Positions 18,018 through 27,434 of a DNA stretch of 46,501 bases are shown in pieces; the first letter of the stretch is position 1, and each line of letters starts with the position of its first letter. This DNA is from Lysobacterales bacterium (GTDB lineage: Bacteria > Pseudomonadota > Gammaproteobacteria > Xanthomonadales > SZUA-36). The notes beneath the pieces are model-generated. The model saw only the letters and a list, made by a program, of their open reading frames with translations. It did no database searches and was not told the DNA's origin. The stretch is taken from positions 1 to 46,501 of the forward strand of contig JANQPM010000017.1 in the NCBI GenBank assembly GCA_028289465.1, in the 5' to 3' direction. The position numbers and the translations under genes are program-made.

Positions 18018-18956
18018 ATGGATGCATTGTCCATCAACCAGCTTCGAAAGACCTATGCCAACGGTGTGGAGGCACTGAAAGGCATCAGCCTGCGCGTGGA
18101 GGAAGGGGATTTCTTCGCGCTGCTGGGTCCGAACGGCGCCGGCAAGTCCACACTGATCGGCATCGTCTCCTCCCTGGTCAATGCGACCGGCGGTGAAGTC
18201 AAGGTTTTTGGCACCAGCGTGCAAGCCGACCGCTCCCGCGCGATGAGTCATATCGGACTGGTGCCGCAGGAAATCAATTTCAATCAGTTCGAGCGGCCCT
18301 GGGACATTCTGCTTAACCAGGCCGGCTACTACGGCATTCCTCGAAAGCTGGCCAGGCAGCGCGCCGAGCGGTATTTGAAACAGCTTGATTTATGGGACAA
18401 GCGGGATACATCGTCGCGCACGCTGTCCGGCGGCATGAAACGCCGGCTGATGATTGCCAGAGCCATGGTGCATGAGCCCCGGCTGCTGATCCTGGATGAG
18501 CCGACAGCCGGGGTGGATATCGAGATTCGCCGGTCGATGTGGGAATTTATCCAACAGATCAACGATGCCGGTACCACCGTGATTCTGACGACTCACTACC
18601 TGGAGGAAGCCGAGCAGTTGTGCCGCCATATTGCGATTATCGACCACGGCGAAATCATTGAGAACACCACGATGAAGTCGTTGCTGTCCAAGCTGGATGT
18701 GGAAACCTTTGTGCTGGACTTGCGCGAATCCGTCTTCGAGCCGCCGCAAATCGACGGTATGCAGATCGCCCAGCGGGACGAAAACACGCTGGAGGTTTCG
18801 CTGCCGAAGCAGAAGTCCCTGAATGCCTTGTTCGGCGCGCTGGACAGCCGCGGCCTGCATGTACTGTCCATGCGCAACAAGGCCAATCGGCTGGAAGAAT
18901 TGTTCCTACGCCTGGTCGACAAGAATGCGCAGCAGAACGGCGGGGGTTCGCAATGA
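18018..18956 (+). CDS. ABC-2 type transporter ATP-binding protein (YadG-like)
   Basis: A 312-residue ATPase subunit of an exporter, cytoplasmic face of the inner membrane. Walker A GPNGAGKST (37-45), signature LSGGM (136-140), Walker B LLILDEP (156-162) and the switch-region TTHYLEEAE are all present; a C-terminal accessory region of about 90 residues follows. It overlaps the permease gene by 4 bp (ATGA), so the two form one unit. The pair resembles YadGH; the substrate is unknown. Confidence 0.9.
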   Translation: MDALSINQLRKTYANGVEALKGISLRVEEGDFFALLGPNGAGKSTLIGIVSSLVNATGGEVKVFGTSVQADRSRAMSHIGLVPQEINFNQFERPWDILLNQAGYYGIPRKLARQRAERYLKQLDLWDKRDTSSRTLSGGMKRRLMIARAMVHEPRLLILDEPTAGVDIEIRRSMWEFIQQINDAGTTVILTTHYLEEAEQLCRHIAIIDHGEIIENTTMKSLLSKLDVETFVLDLRESVFEPPQIDGMQIAQRDENTLEVSLPKQKSLNALFGALDSRGLHVLSMRNKANRLEELFLRLVDKNAQQNGGGSQ

Positions 18957-19726
18957 ATGCGCGGGTCATCTGGGTCGGCTACAAGACCCTGGTCATCAAA
19001 GAGGTGACCCGCATTCTGCGTATCTGGAGCCAGACCATCATTCCGCCTGCCATTACCATGACGCTGTATTTCGTCATCTTCGGCAATCTGATCGGCAGGC
19101 GCATTGGCGATATGGGCGGGTTCGACTATATGCAGTTTATCGTGCCGGGCCTGGTAACGATGTCGGTCATCACCAACTCCTACGGCAATATCGTTTCTTC
19201 GTTTTTCGGCGCGAAATTCGGTAAATATATCGAGGAGCTGCTGATTTCGCCGCTGCCAAGCTGGGTAATCATGGCCGGCTATGTCACCGGGGCGGTGGTG
19301 CGCGGGCTGATGGTCGGCGCTGTGGTGACATTGATCGCGCTGTTTTTCACCAAGCTGGAAGTCCATAGCTGGCCGGTGACCTTGTCGGTCATTTTGCTGA
19401 CGGCGATATTATTTGCACTGGCCGGGCTGATTAATGCGATTTTTGCGCAGAAGTTCGACGATATCGCGATTGTTCCGACTTTTGTGCTGACCCCGCTGAC
19501 CTACCTGGGCGGCGTATTCTATTCCATCAGCCTGCTGCCCGAATTCTGGCAGCGGGTATCCGCGTTTAATCCGATCCTGTATGTGGTTAACGCGTTTCGC
19601 TGGGGTGTGCTCGGGGTCTCGGATGTGCCGCTGACCCATGCCTACGGCATTATAATACTGGCAGTGGCGGTGCTTGGCGCAGCCTGTCTGTATCTGTTGC
19701 ACCGCGGAACCGGACTGAGGACCTGA
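18953..19726 (+). CDS. ABC-2 type transporter permease (YadH-like)
   Basis: A 257-residue membrane protein with six hydrophobic segments and the ABC-2 permease pattern (FVIFGNLIGRRIG, FDYMQFIVPGLV, TYLGGVFYSISLLP). It is the membrane partner of the ATPase encoded just upstream with overlapping stop and start. The 2OG oxygenase gene begins 4 bp after its stop, so the three genes are probably co-transcribed. Substrate unknown. Confidence 0.9.
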   Translation: MNARVIWVGYKTLVIKEVTRILRIWSQTIIPPAITMTLYFVIFGNLIGRRIGDMGGFDYMQFIVPGLVTMSVITNSYGNIVSSFFGAKFGKYIEELLISPLPSWVIMAGYVTGAVVRGLMVGAVVTLIALFFTKLEVHSWPVTLSVILLTAILFALAGLINAIFAQKFDDIAIVPTFVLTPLTYLGGVFYSISLLPEFWQRVSAFNPILYVVNAFRWGVLGVSDVPLTHAYGIIILAVAVLGAACLYLLHRGTGLRT

Positions 19727-19730
19727 CAGC

Positions 19731-20462
19731 GTGGCGACTACCTCAAAGCCATTCAAGCCGCAGCGGCGCGACCCGTGTTTCTGTAACAGCGGCAAGCGCT
19801 TTAAATCCTGTTGCGGCAGTCTGGCCGTGCCTCGCAAGCCGCCGCACGGCGTACATGTCGTACACGATTTTCTGGACCCGGAGAGCTGTGCCGACCTGAC
19901 CGCGTTCGCCGAGCGGCAGCAACGCGACTGGCTGACGGTGGTCGATGTGGAAAACAGCACTCCGGATAAAATCGTCAGAAAGCGCGATGACCGCCGCATC
20001 ACCGAATCGGTGGAAATGGGCGAGCGCCTGGACGATGTAAAGCAGTGGCTGCGCAGGGCTGTCACCGATCATATTCAGCCGGCCTATGGAAATACCATCG
20101 AATGGTTCGAAAAACCGCAGCTCCTGCGCTATACACCGGGCGGCTACTACGCCGGGCATGCGGACAATGCCCATTACGACGTTGACCAGGATGTCTGGGT
20201 CAAGACGCTGGACCGGGAAGTCAGCGTGCTTATCTACATCAACGACGAATACCAAGGCGGCGCGCTGAACTTCCAGAAATTCAACTACTGCTACCGGCCT
20301 CAGGCCGGCGATTTGGTGTTTTTTCCGTCCGATCACCGCTATTTGCACGAAGCGGAAAAGCTGACCTCGGGGCTGCGCTACGCTATCGTAAGCTGGATGG
20401 CGGAATCCGGTCTGGAACGAGTCCGCTCGGCGCCGCCCTCGATCGCCGTATTCATGTCATAA
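19731..20462 (+). CDS. 2-oxoglutarate/Fe(II) oxygenase with N-terminal SEC-C zinc motif
   Basis: A 243-residue protein starting at GTG. An SEC-C zinc knuckle (C16, C18, C27, C28 in DPCFCNSGKRFKSCCG) precedes a prolyl-4-hydroxylase-type double-stranded beta helix (about 40-225) with H143-x-D145 (GHAD), distal H206 (YLHEAE) and R216, the expected iron and 2-oxoglutarate ligands. It could hydroxylate a protein or free amino acid; the substrate is unknown. It lies 4 bp after the ABC permease. Confidence 0.82.
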   Translation: MATTSKPFKPQRRDPCFCNSGKRFKSCCGSLAVPRKPPHGVHVVHDFLDPESCADLTAFAERQQRDWLTVVDVENSTPDKIVRKRDDRRITESVEMGERLDDVKQWLRRAVTDHIQPAYGNTIEWFEKPQLLRYTPGGYYAGHADNAHYDVDQDVWVKTLDREVSVLIYINDEYQGGALNFQKFNYCYRPQAGDLVFFPSDHRYLHEAEKLTSGLRYAIVSWMAESGLERVRSAPPSIAVFMS

Positions 20463-20504
20463 TGCACGCCTAAACGAGAACTCTACGCGCTACTGGATTC
20501 AATA

Positions 20505-21647
20505 ATGACTGATCAACACGCGAGCAAAGCTCCGCGCCATTGGGGCGTAATCACGGTATTCGTACTCACCGCTCTAATCTCTGTCACGCTGGTGCCCTGG
20601 TATGGCTTCAGCGAGGGCTATAGCGGCTGGGCCTGGGTTTTTGCAGTGCTTTTTTTGTACCTGAACGGCATCGGCATCGGCAGCGGCTATCACCGTCTGT
20701 GGTCGCACCGGGCCTATAAGGCGCACTGGAGCCTGCGGCTGTTCCTGGCTGTCTGGGGTGCCCAGGCGCTGCAGAACAGTATTCTGGTCTGGTCGGCGCG
20801 CCACCGCATGCACCACCGGCATGTGGACGACAACGATCAGGACCCGTATTCGATCGGCCGCGGCTTCTGGTATGCCCATATCGGCTGGATGCTGCGGAAT
20901 TATCCCGCGGGGGCGGTGAATATGGATCTGGTCAAGGACCTGCAGCGCGATCCGATTGCTGCCTGGCAGCACCGCTGGTACTGGCCGCTGACGCTGTTTA
21001 TGAATGCCGGCGTTCCGCTGCTGCTCGGCTGGGCCGTCGGGGATTTATGGGGCGTGTTCCTGCTGGCCGGCGTGCTGCGCCTGTTCGTCAACCACCATTT
21101 CACCTTCTTCATCAATTCGCTGGCCCATATGTGGGGGCGGCAGCCGTACAGCGATGAGCATACGGCCAAGGACAACTGGTTCATTTCCATATTGACCTAT
21201 GGCGAGGGTTATCATAATTTCCATCACACCTTCCAGAACGACTACCGCAACGGCGTACGTTGGTGGCAGTTCGATCTGAACAAGTGGTTTATCTCATTGT
21301 GCAGCATGGCCGGTCTGGCCAGCGAGCTGAAGCGGGTTCCGCACTTTAAGATTCTGCGTGCGCGGCTGGCGATGGAATTCAAGCGCGCCAATCGAAGGCT
21401 GCAGGTCGAGAAGGACCACAACTGGCGCGATCACCTGGAGCGCGAATACGCCCAATTCATGGATACGGTCAAACAGTGGCAGGCGCTGCAGATGGAAAAA
21501 GTCAGTGTCGGCAAGCAGCGTTTGCTGCAGCGCTGGGAGCGGGTGGATTTCCGTACCCGGCTGAAATCACTGGAGTATCTGCTGAAGATGCAGCACAAGC
21601 GGGTGGCTCACCTGGCACTGCTGGTGAAGTTGCCGAAGACTTTGTAA
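20505..21647 (+). CDS. Membrane fatty acid desaturase (acyl-CoA delta-9 type)
   Basis: A 380-residue di-iron membrane desaturase. Four hydrophobic segments flank the three histidine boxes: HRLWSH (63-68), HRMHH (100-104) and a later HNFHH in GEGYHNFHHTFQND. This is the stearoyl-CoA-desaturase-like layout; no cytochrome b5 domain is fused. A helical, charged C-terminal tail of about 100 residues is longer than the minimal family. It would introduce a double bond into membrane acyl chains. It ends 12 bp from the convergent tatD. Confidence 0.9.
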   Translation: MTDQHASKAPRHWGVITVFVLTALISVTLVPWYGFSEGYSGWAWVFAVLFLYLNGIGIGSGYHRLWSHRAYKAHWSLRLFLAVWGAQALQNSILVWSARHRMHHRHVDDNDQDPYSIGRGFWYAHIGWMLRNYPAGAVNMDLVKDLQRDPIAAWQHRWYWPLTLFMNAGVPLLLGWAVGDLWGVFLLAGVLRLFVNHHFTFFINSLAHMWGRQPYSDEHTAKDNWFISILTYGEGYHNFHHTFQNDYRNGVRWWQFDLNKWFISLCSMAGLASELKRVPHFKILRARLAMEFKRANRRLQVEKDHNWRDHLEREYAQFMDTVKQWQALQMEKVSVGKQRLLQRWERVDFRTRLKSLEYLLKMQHKRVAHLALLVKLPKTL

Positions 21648-21659
21648 TCGACCCGCCGC

Positions 21660-22508
21660 CTACGCAGCGGCCTGCGATTCAATCCGCGGCAGTTTGAAAA
21701 AACGCCGGGCGTTCCGAGTGGTCAGTCTGGCGGTCTGCGGCGGGGTTTCGTCGCGGCACGCCGCCAAGGTGCCAATGATCCACGGCAGCCATTGCGGTTC
21801 ATTGCGGTGTGTCCTGACCTTGGGCCTGAGGCTGCGCGGTTTCAGGTATGGCGCATCGGTTTCCACCATCAGCCGGTTGGCCGGAATGTCGGCGACAATC
21901 TCCTTCAAGTGCTCGCCGCGCCGTTCGTCGCAGATCCAGCCGGTAATGCCGATATGGCAGTCCAGTTCCAGATAATCGTGCAGTTCCTCGCGGCTGCCGG
22001 TGAAGCAGTGCACGACAGCGTTGGACAGCCGGCTGCGGAACGGCTTCAGGATTTTCAGGAAGTCGTGATGCGCGTCGCGTTGATGCAGAAAGACCGGCAA
22101 GCCGGTCTCAGCCGCTATTTCTAGCTGCTGCGTAAACGCAAGGCGCTGACGCTCCCGGGAAGAAAAATCACGGAAGTAGTCGAGTCCGGTCTCGCCGAGT
22201 GCGACCACACCATGCTGGCCGGCCAGTTTTTGCAGCAGCTTGCTGGTATGGTCGTCATAGCTGTCCGCGCGGTGCGGGTGAACGCCCGCGGTTGCAAACA
22301 ATTCGCCAGGGTAGGACTGAGATAGCCGCAGCGCGGCTTTCGAACCATCCTCGCTGGCGCCGGTGACGATGAGCTGCACGACCTCCGCCGCCCGGGCCCG
22401 CTGCAGCACTTCGCTGCGGTCTCCGTCGAAAGAATCGTGGGTCAGGTTGCAACCGATATCCACCAGTTCGCCGGTGGTAAAATGGTATTCCGTTTCAGCC
22501 GATTCCAT
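21660..22508 (-). CDS. tatD: TatD-family metal-dependent DNase
   Basis: A 282-residue TIM-barrel metallohydrolase. Family motifs are DIGCNLTHDSFDGDR at the start, AGVHPHRAD, ALGETGLDYFRD, HQRDAH, VHCFTGS and ETDAPYLKPR, holding the metal-binding His, Glu and Asp residues. TatD enzymes are 3'-5' exonucleases implicated in DNA repair and turnover. It is not linked to tatABC here. It is transcribed divergently from ubiA. Confidence 0.93.
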   Translation of the reverse strand: MESAETEYHFTTGELVDIGCNLTHDSFDGDRSEVLQRARAAEVVQLIVTGASEDGSKAALRLSQSYPGELFATAGVHPHRADSYDDHTSKLLQKLAGQHGVVALGETGLDYFRDFSSRERQRLAFTQQLEIAAETGLPVFLHQRDAHHDFLKILKPFRSRLSNAVVHCFTGSREELHDYLELDCHIGITGWICDERRGEHLKEIVADIPANRLMVETDAPYLKPRSLRPKVRTHRNEPQWLPWIIGTLAACRDETPPQTARLTTRNARRFFKLPRIESQAAA

Positions 22509-22693
22509 AAGTTGTAGGTCCGCGTGACTACCGCTAGGCGACTGGCGCGCATTGTAAGGCTTTTTTTCGAGAAAGGCAGCCCGTCACCGGTATAAACCAC
22601 CAAAAATATTCGGTGGCTGAGGTATATTTTACCGGGTCAGCCATGCTTGGCGGCAGCAAACCGGCAGCGGGCAAACGGGAGTACCATGGCACC

Positions 22694-23566
22694 GTGGAAA
22701 CAACACAGCATAAGAGCCGTCTGAACGCATACTGGCGCCTGATGCGCTTCGACAAGCCGATCGGGATACTGCTGCTGTTGTGGCCGACCTACTGGGCGCT
22801 GTGGATTGCCGGATACGGTCGTCCGAGCATCGAGCATATTCTGATATTTGGCGCAGGTGTGGTGCTGATGCGGGCTGCCGGCTGCATCATGAACGACGTC
22901 GCCGACCGGAATTTCGACCCGCATGTGGAACGCACCAGACACCGTCCTGTCGCAACGGGAGAAATCTCGGTCCGGCAGGCCCTGGGCGCCTTTCTGCTAT
23001 TGCTGGCTGTGGCTTTCGGCCTGGTACTGCTGACCAACCCCTTGACCGTTCAACTCGCCTTTGTCGGCGCCGCGCTGGCTGCCAGCTATCCGTTCTTCAA
23101 GCGTTTTACCCATTTGCCGCAGGTGGTTTTGGGCGTGGCTTTCGGCTGGGGCATGATCATGGCCTTCTCGGCCGAGCGCAATGCGGTTCCGGAGATCGCA
23201 TGGTGGCTGCTGGCGGCCAATGTGGTCTGGTCGGTCATCTACGATACCTTGTACGCCATGGTGGACCGCGAGGACGATCTGAAGGTTGGCGTAAAATCCA
23301 CCGCGATTCTGTTCGGCCGGCACGACTTGCTGGTGCTGCGTCTGCTGAAGATCGCATTTCTGCTGCTGCTGGCCGTGGTCGGTGTGAAGCTAACGCTGGG
23401 CTGGACCTACTGGCTGGGCCTCGCGCTGGCCGCCGGCCTGATGCTGCGCCAGCAATGGCAGGTCCGTGACCGCCAGCCCGAGGCCTGTTTTCGAGCCTTT
23501 TTGAATCATAACTGGGTCGGGGCGGTCATTTTCTGCGGCCTGCTGCTTCACTACTGGCTTGGCTAA
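22694..23566 (+). CDS. ubiA: 4-hydroxybenzoate octaprenyltransferase
   Basis: It attaches a polyprenyl chain to 4-hydroxybenzoate in ubiquinone synthesis, in the inner membrane. The 290-residue protein from the GTG at 22694 has eight or so hydrophobic segments and both aspartate motifs, NDVADRNFD and DTLYAMVDREDD. That start has GGGAG 11 bp upstream and gives the family's usual length; earlier in-frame starts at 22613 (GTG) and 22643 (ATG) add unconserved residues and lack good ribosome sites. No ubiC is adjacent. Confidence 0.92.
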   Translation: METTQHKSRLNAYWRLMRFDKPIGILLLLWPTYWALWIAGYGRPSIEHILIFGAGVVLMRAAGCIMNDVADRNFDPHVERTRHRPVATGEISVRQALGAFLLLLAVAFGLVLLTNPLTVQLAFVGAALAASYPFFKRFTHLPQVVLGVAFGWGMIMAFSAERNAVPEIAWWLLAANVVWSVIYDTLYAMVDREDDLKVGVKSTAILFGRHDLLVLRLLKIAFLLLLAVVGVKLTLGWTYWLGLALAAGLMLRQQWQVRDRQPEACFRAFLNHNWVGAVIFCGLLLHYWLG

Positions 23567-23617
23567 TCGGCAAGTTGACGCGCCGGCCGCATCACCCGAT
23601 CGCATTACAAAGCCGCA

Positions 23618-24328
23618 TCACAGGGCCCGCGCGACGACCCAGGCATCCACCGTTTCGGCCCCGCCGGCCTTCAGTGCCTTGGCGCATTCGTGCAGGGTCG
23701 AACCCGTTGTCATCACATCATCCACCAGCGCGATATGTGCGGGCAGCGGCGGGCGGTGTTTTACGGAAAACGCCTTGCGAAGGTTGCGTTGCCGCTGGCG
23801 GGCGGATAGTTCGGCCTGGGCGGGTGTCGCCCGGGTTTTTCCGAGCGCTTGGGGCAATACCGGACAATGCAGCCGGGAGCCGGCGTTCACGGCCAGTTCC
23901 AGCGACTGGTTAAAGCCGCGCCGGATCAGTTTCATTCGGCTCATCGGCACCGGCACCAGCGCATCAGGCACGCGCTGTCCGGTTGCGGCGACCCAGTCCG
24001 CCAGCAGCGAACCGAGCACGCGGCCGGCGGCAAGCTGCCGGCGGAATTTGAAGTGTTGAATCAAACCGTTGACCGGATAGGTATAGATATACGGCGCCAG
24101 CGTCTGATCAAACGCCGGTGAACGGTGCAGACAGGCGCCGCAGCGCGTCTGATCGGACCCTTCTAGCGGCCGCGCGCACTGCCGGCAGGCGGGGCCGGTT
24201 ACCGTCAGGTCGGCCAGGCAGGGATCGCAGATATCGCGCGCGGTAGCCGGGCCGCGGCATAATATGCAGCGACCCGGGAAGAACCGGAACGACAGCCGTT
24301 CCAGCCAACCGCTTTGCTTGTCAACCAT
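23618..24328 (-). CDS. comF: ComF-family phosphoribosyltransferase-like protein
   Basis: A 236-residue double-zinc-ribbon plus PRTase-fold protein of the ComF/GntX family, linked to DNA uptake or use of DNA as a carbon source. Four-cysteine knuckles (CILC, CDPC, CRQCARP, CGAC) come first, then the PRTase part with RRGFNQS and the PRPP-binding VDDVMTTGSTL. It is divergent from bioB. The ATG at 24328 is preferred; an ATG at 24370 is also possible. Either start lies in or next to the BirA-type operator, so biotin repression may affect comF too. Confidence 0.88.
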   Translation of the reverse strand: MVDKQSGWLERLSFRFFPGRCILCRGPATARDICDPCLADLTVTGPACRQCARPLEGSDQTRCGACLHRSPAFDQTLAPYIYTYPVNGLIQHFKFRRQLAAGRVLGSLLADWVAATGQRVPDALVPVPMSRMKLIRRGFNQSLELAVNAGSRLHCPVLPQALGKTRATPAQAELSARQRQRNLRKAFSVKHRPPLPAHIALVDDVMTTGSTLHECAKALKAGGAETVDAWVVARAL

Positions 24329-24351
24329 TGCTGGTGGAATTTGGTTGACAG
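24318..24351. promoter_or_regulatory. BirA (biotin repressor) operator
   Basis: TTGTCAACC (24318-24326), 16 bp, then GGTTGACAG (24343-24351): a near-perfect palindrome with the arm sequence and spacing described for BirA operators (TTGTAAACC-type arms, 14-16 bp apart). It lies 67 bp upstream of bioB and overlaps the -35 box of the bioB promoter. Biotin-dependent repression of the bio operon is inferred. Confidence 0.85.
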
Positions 24352-24373
24352 GCGATTCACCCCTTTTCATACT
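24345..24373 (+). promoter_or_regulatory. bioB: Sigma-70 promoter of the bioBFHCD operon
   Basis: A perfect TTGACA at 24345-24350, which is also part of the BirA half-site, is followed by a 17-bp spacer and CATACT at 24368-24373 (4 of 6). The bioB ATG is at 24418 with a GGGAG ribosome site. Occupancy by BirA would block polymerase directly. Confidence 0.7.
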
Positions 24374-24417
24374 GCCCGCTCTGTGACCTTCGCATTGGTT
24401 TTCCGGGAGATTTCACT

Positions 24418-25407
24418 ATGGCAAAGCCCTCGGCGGAACGCAATCCGGGCACCGCGTGGACGCTTGACCGCGCACGGGCCTTGTTTCAACAGCCGTTCAA
24501 CGATCTGCTGTTCGATGCGCAGACGGTGCATCGCCGGCACTTTCCGGCCAATCAGGTGCAGATCAGTACGCTGCTCAGCATCAAAACCGGTGGCTGTCCC
24601 GAGGATTGCAAATACTGCCCGCAGAGTATTCGCTACGACACCGGCTTGGAAAAACAGGCCCTGATGCCGGTCGAAGAAGTGGTCGAGGCCGCGCGCGCAG
24701 CACGCGCCAGAGGGGCTACGCGCTTTTGCATGGGGGCTGCGTGGCGACGGCCCAAGGACCGCGATATCGACGCGGTGATCGAACGGGTTGCGGCAGTGCG
24801 GGATCTCGGCATGGAAACCTGCCTGACGCTGGGCATGCTGACCCGAGAACAAGCCGACCGGCTGGCCGGGTCCGGGCTGGACTACTACAACCACAACCTC
24901 GACACCTCGCCGGAATACTATTCGGAAGTCATCACCACCCGCAGTTATGAAGACCGGCTCGAAACCCTGGCCAACGTCCAGCAGGCCGGCATGAAAGTCT
25001 GTTGCGGCGGTATCGTCGGCATGGGCGAGAAGCGCGATGACCGGGTCGGCCTGCTGGTGCAACTGGCGAATCTGTCGCCGCAGCCGCAAAGCGTGCCGAT
25101 CAATCAGCTTGTCCAGGTGAAAGGTACGCCGCTCGACGGCAGCGACCCGCTGGACCCGCTGGAATTCGTCAGAACCATTGCCGCGGCGCGCATCATGATG
25201 CCGAAATCGGTTGTCCGGCTGTCTGCCGGCCGTACGGATATGACCGATGAGCTGCAGGCCCTGTGTTTCTTCGCCGGCGCTAATTCGATTTTTTATGGCG
25301 ATAAGCTACTGACCACCGATAACCCCGAAGCGCAGCATGACCGGCAGTTATTTGAACGTCTGGGCCTGGCAGCCACCGCGGACGGTGATCCGGTCCAGCT
25401 CGCCTAG
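24418..25407 (+). CDS. bioB: Biotin synthase
   Basis: A radical SAM enzyme inserting sulfur into dethiobiotin, the last step of biotin synthesis. The 329-residue protein has the 4Fe-4S motif C60-x3-C64-x2-C67 ([10 protein letters not shown]) after an IKTGG segment, plus [16 protein letters not shown] and the C-terminal RLSAGR region. It is the first gene of bioBFHCD, under the BirA-type operator upstream. Confidence 0.97.
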   Translation: MAKPSAERNPGTAWTLDRARALFQQPFNDLLFDAQTVHRRHFPANQVQISTLLSIKTGGCPEDCKYCPQSIRYDTGLEKQALMPVEEVVEAARAARARGATRFCMGAAWRRPKDRDIDAVIERVAAVRDLGMETCLTLGMLTREQADRLAGSGLDYYNHNLDTSPEYYSEVITTRSYEDRLETLANVQQAGMKVCCGGIVGMGEKRDDRVGLLVQLANLSPQPQSVPINQLVQVKGTPLDGSDPLDPLEFVRTIAAARIMMPKSVVRLSAGRTDMTDELQALCFFAGANSIFYGDKLLTTDNPEAQHDRQLFERLGLAATADGDPVQLA

Positions 25408-25440
25408 CCGCCGGCATTCGCCCGGCAGGATTCGCTCACG

Positions 25441-26613
25441 GTGAAAACCGATTCGCTGACCCGGACATTGCAGCGCCGGCTCGAAGGCACCGCGCAGACC
25501 GGCCTTAGGCGTCGGCGTATTCCGCTCGCCGCTGCCGGCCCGGCGGCGGCACGGCTGGATGGCCGTACGCTGACCGATTTTTGCAGTAACGACTATCTGG
25601 GGCTGTGGTCCGATCCGGCGCTGATTGCGGCGTTCAAAAAAGGCGCGGACGAATACGGCGTCGGCAGCGGGGCATCGGCCTTGATCTCCGGTTACAGCGA
25701 TGCGCATCGCGAGCTGGAGGCCGCGCTGGCGAATTATTTGCAGCGCGATGCCGTCGTGCTCTTTTCCAGCGGTTATCTGGCCAATCTGGCTGTCGCGACC
25801 GCACTGGTCGGGCGCGGCGATACGATCATCGAAGACAAGCTCAACCACGCGTCGCTGATCGACGGGGGCCGGCTAAGCGATGCCCGCATGCGCCGCTACC
25901 GGCATGCCGATTCGAATGCGCTGCGGCAGCGGCTGAAAAGCGCGCCGGACGGACAGCGGCTGGTGTTGACCGATGGCGTGTTTTCCATGGACGGTGACCT
26001 GGCGCCACTGACCGATCTGGTCGAGTACTGTCACCGCTACCAAGCCTGGCTGGCCGTAGACGACGCGCATGCGCTGGGCGTGCTCGGTCCTGCCGGCCGG
26101 GGTACGGTCGCCGGCCGCTGGTCTCAGCAGCAGGTACCGGTATTGATCGGCACCCTCGGCAAGGCCTTTGGAACCGCCGGTGCGTTCGTTGCCGGCAGCC
26201 AGGTGCTGGCCGATGCGCTGGTGCAGTGGGGCAGAACCGGCATCTATACCACGGCGATGCCGCCGGCGCTGGCCGTAGCGACCCGTGCGGCACTGGACCT
26301 GGTCAGGAAGGCCGACGACCGGCGGCGCCGGCTGAGCGAACATGTTGACCGGTTTCGCCACGGAGCAGCGCAAGCCGGTCTGCCGCTGCTGCCTTCCGAG
26401 ACGCCGATCCAGCCGCTGCAGGTTGGTGATGCGCAGGCCGCCGTGAATCTGGCCCGGCAATTGCGGCAGCGGGGCCTGCTGGTCAGCGCCATTCGTCCGC
26501 CGACCGTGCCCGAAGGTACCTCGCGTCTGCGGATTACCTTGTCCGCGGCCCATCGCTCGGCGGATATCGAACGCCTGCTGCAGGCGCTGGCAGAATGCCT
26601 GGCGTTAGGGTGA
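25441..26613 (+). CDS. bioF: 8-amino-7-oxononanoate synthase
   Basis: A PLP enzyme condensing pimeloyl-ACP (or -CoA) with alanine. The 390-residue protein has CSNDYLG, GSGASALISGY, the DDAHALGVLG motif and the PLP lysine K241 in GTLGKAFGTAG. It starts at GTG, 33 bp after bioB. Its stop overlaps the bioH start. Confidence 0.96.
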   Translation: MKTDSLTRTLQRRLEGTAQTGLRRRRIPLAAAGPAAARLDGRTLTDFCSNDYLGLWSDPALIAAFKKGADEYGVGSGASALISGYSDAHRELEAALANYLQRDAVVLFSSGYLANLAVATALVGRGDTIIEDKLNHASLIDGGRLSDARMRRYRHADSNALRQRLKSAPDGQRLVLTDGVFSMDGDLAPLTDLVEYCHRYQAWLAVDDAHALGVLGPAGRGTVAGRWSQQQVPVLIGTLGKAFGTAGAFVAGSQVLADALVQWGRTGIYTTAMPPALAVATRAALDLVRKADDRRRRLSEHVDRFRHGAAQAGLPLLPSETPIQPLQVGDAQAAVNLARQLRQRGLLVSAIRPPTVPEGTSRLRITLSAAHRSADIERLLQALAECLALG

Positions 26614-27434
26614 GCAACGAACTGAACATCGACGTGTGCGGCCGTGGCCGCGATGTGGTGATGCTGCATGGCTGGGCGACGCATTCGGCCGTTTTCCAGC
26701 CGCTGGTCGATGTGCTGCAGCGCGAATTCCGGCTTCACCTGGTCGATCTGCCCGGACATGGCAGAAACCGGGACTGCGGTCTGCCGCTGTGCCCGGAAAC
26801 CGTCGCCGCGGCGCTGATCGACCGGCTGCCGAATGCGGTATGGCTGGGCTGGTCCCTCGGTGGCTTGATTGCGCTGACAGCAGCGCTGAAAAATCCGGAC
26901 AGCGTGGAACGCCTGGTCTTGATGAACGCCAGCCCGTGTTTGATTGCTCAGCCCCACTGGCCGGCCGGCGTCGGCGCCGACTGGTTTGCGGAATTCCTGG
27001 CCGGTGTCAAACATCGAAAAAGCCATGCGCTGCAGCGATTCTACGCGCTGTGTGCAGCCGGTTCGGCATCGGCTGTCACCCAGCTACGCTATCTGAAAAC
27101 CGTTTGCGGCCCGAAGACCATTGGCAGCCCGAAAACCGCCAGCAGAGCGGCGTTGCCGCGCCGGCAGGCGCTGATCGAAGGCCTTAAGGCGCTGCGGGAC
27201 TACGATTACAGTCGGCATTTGCACCGGATTCGAATACCGGTTCTGATCCTGGGCTCGGAACAGGACAAAGTCGTACCGGCAGCCGCAACTGATATGCTGG
27301 CCGGGCATCTGGTACGCGGTCAGGGACATATGATTGCCGGCGCCGGCCATTTGCCTTTTCTGAGCCACACTGACGTTGTGCTGGACCATCTGCGGCGTTT
27401 TCTGTCCCCGGAACGGAAGCTTGCACATGGTTGA
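26610..27434 (+). CDS. bioH: Pimeloyl-ACP methyl ester esterase
   Basis: It hydrolyses pimeloyl-ACP methyl ester to end the BioC-BioH route to pimelate. The 274-residue alpha/beta hydrolase has MLHGW near the start, nucleophile S82 in LGWSLGG, an acidic residue in GSEQDKVVP and the His in GAGHLPF. The GTG at 26610 overlaps the bioF stop (GTGA) and gives the natural N-terminus; an ATG at 26595 would add five residues. Confidence 0.93.
   Translation: MSNELNIDVCGRGRDVVMLHGWATHSAVFQPLVDVLQREFRLHLVDLPGHGRNRDCGLPLCPETVAAALIDRLPNAVWLGWSLGGLIALTAALKNPDSVERLVLMNASPCLIAQPHWPAGVGADWFAEFLAGVKHRKSHALQRFYALCAAGSASAVTQLRYLKTVCGPKTIGSPKTASRAALPRRQALIEGLKALRDYDYSRHLHRIRIPVLILGSEQDKVVPAAATDMLAGHLVRGQGHMIAGAGHLPFLSHTDVVLDHLRRFLSPERKLAHG

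Noticed and set aside
24329-24370. Upstream comF start at 24370
   Set aside because: Possible, but it would place coding sequence across the whole bio promoter/operator and adds unconserved residues; the start at 24328 is preferred with low certainty.
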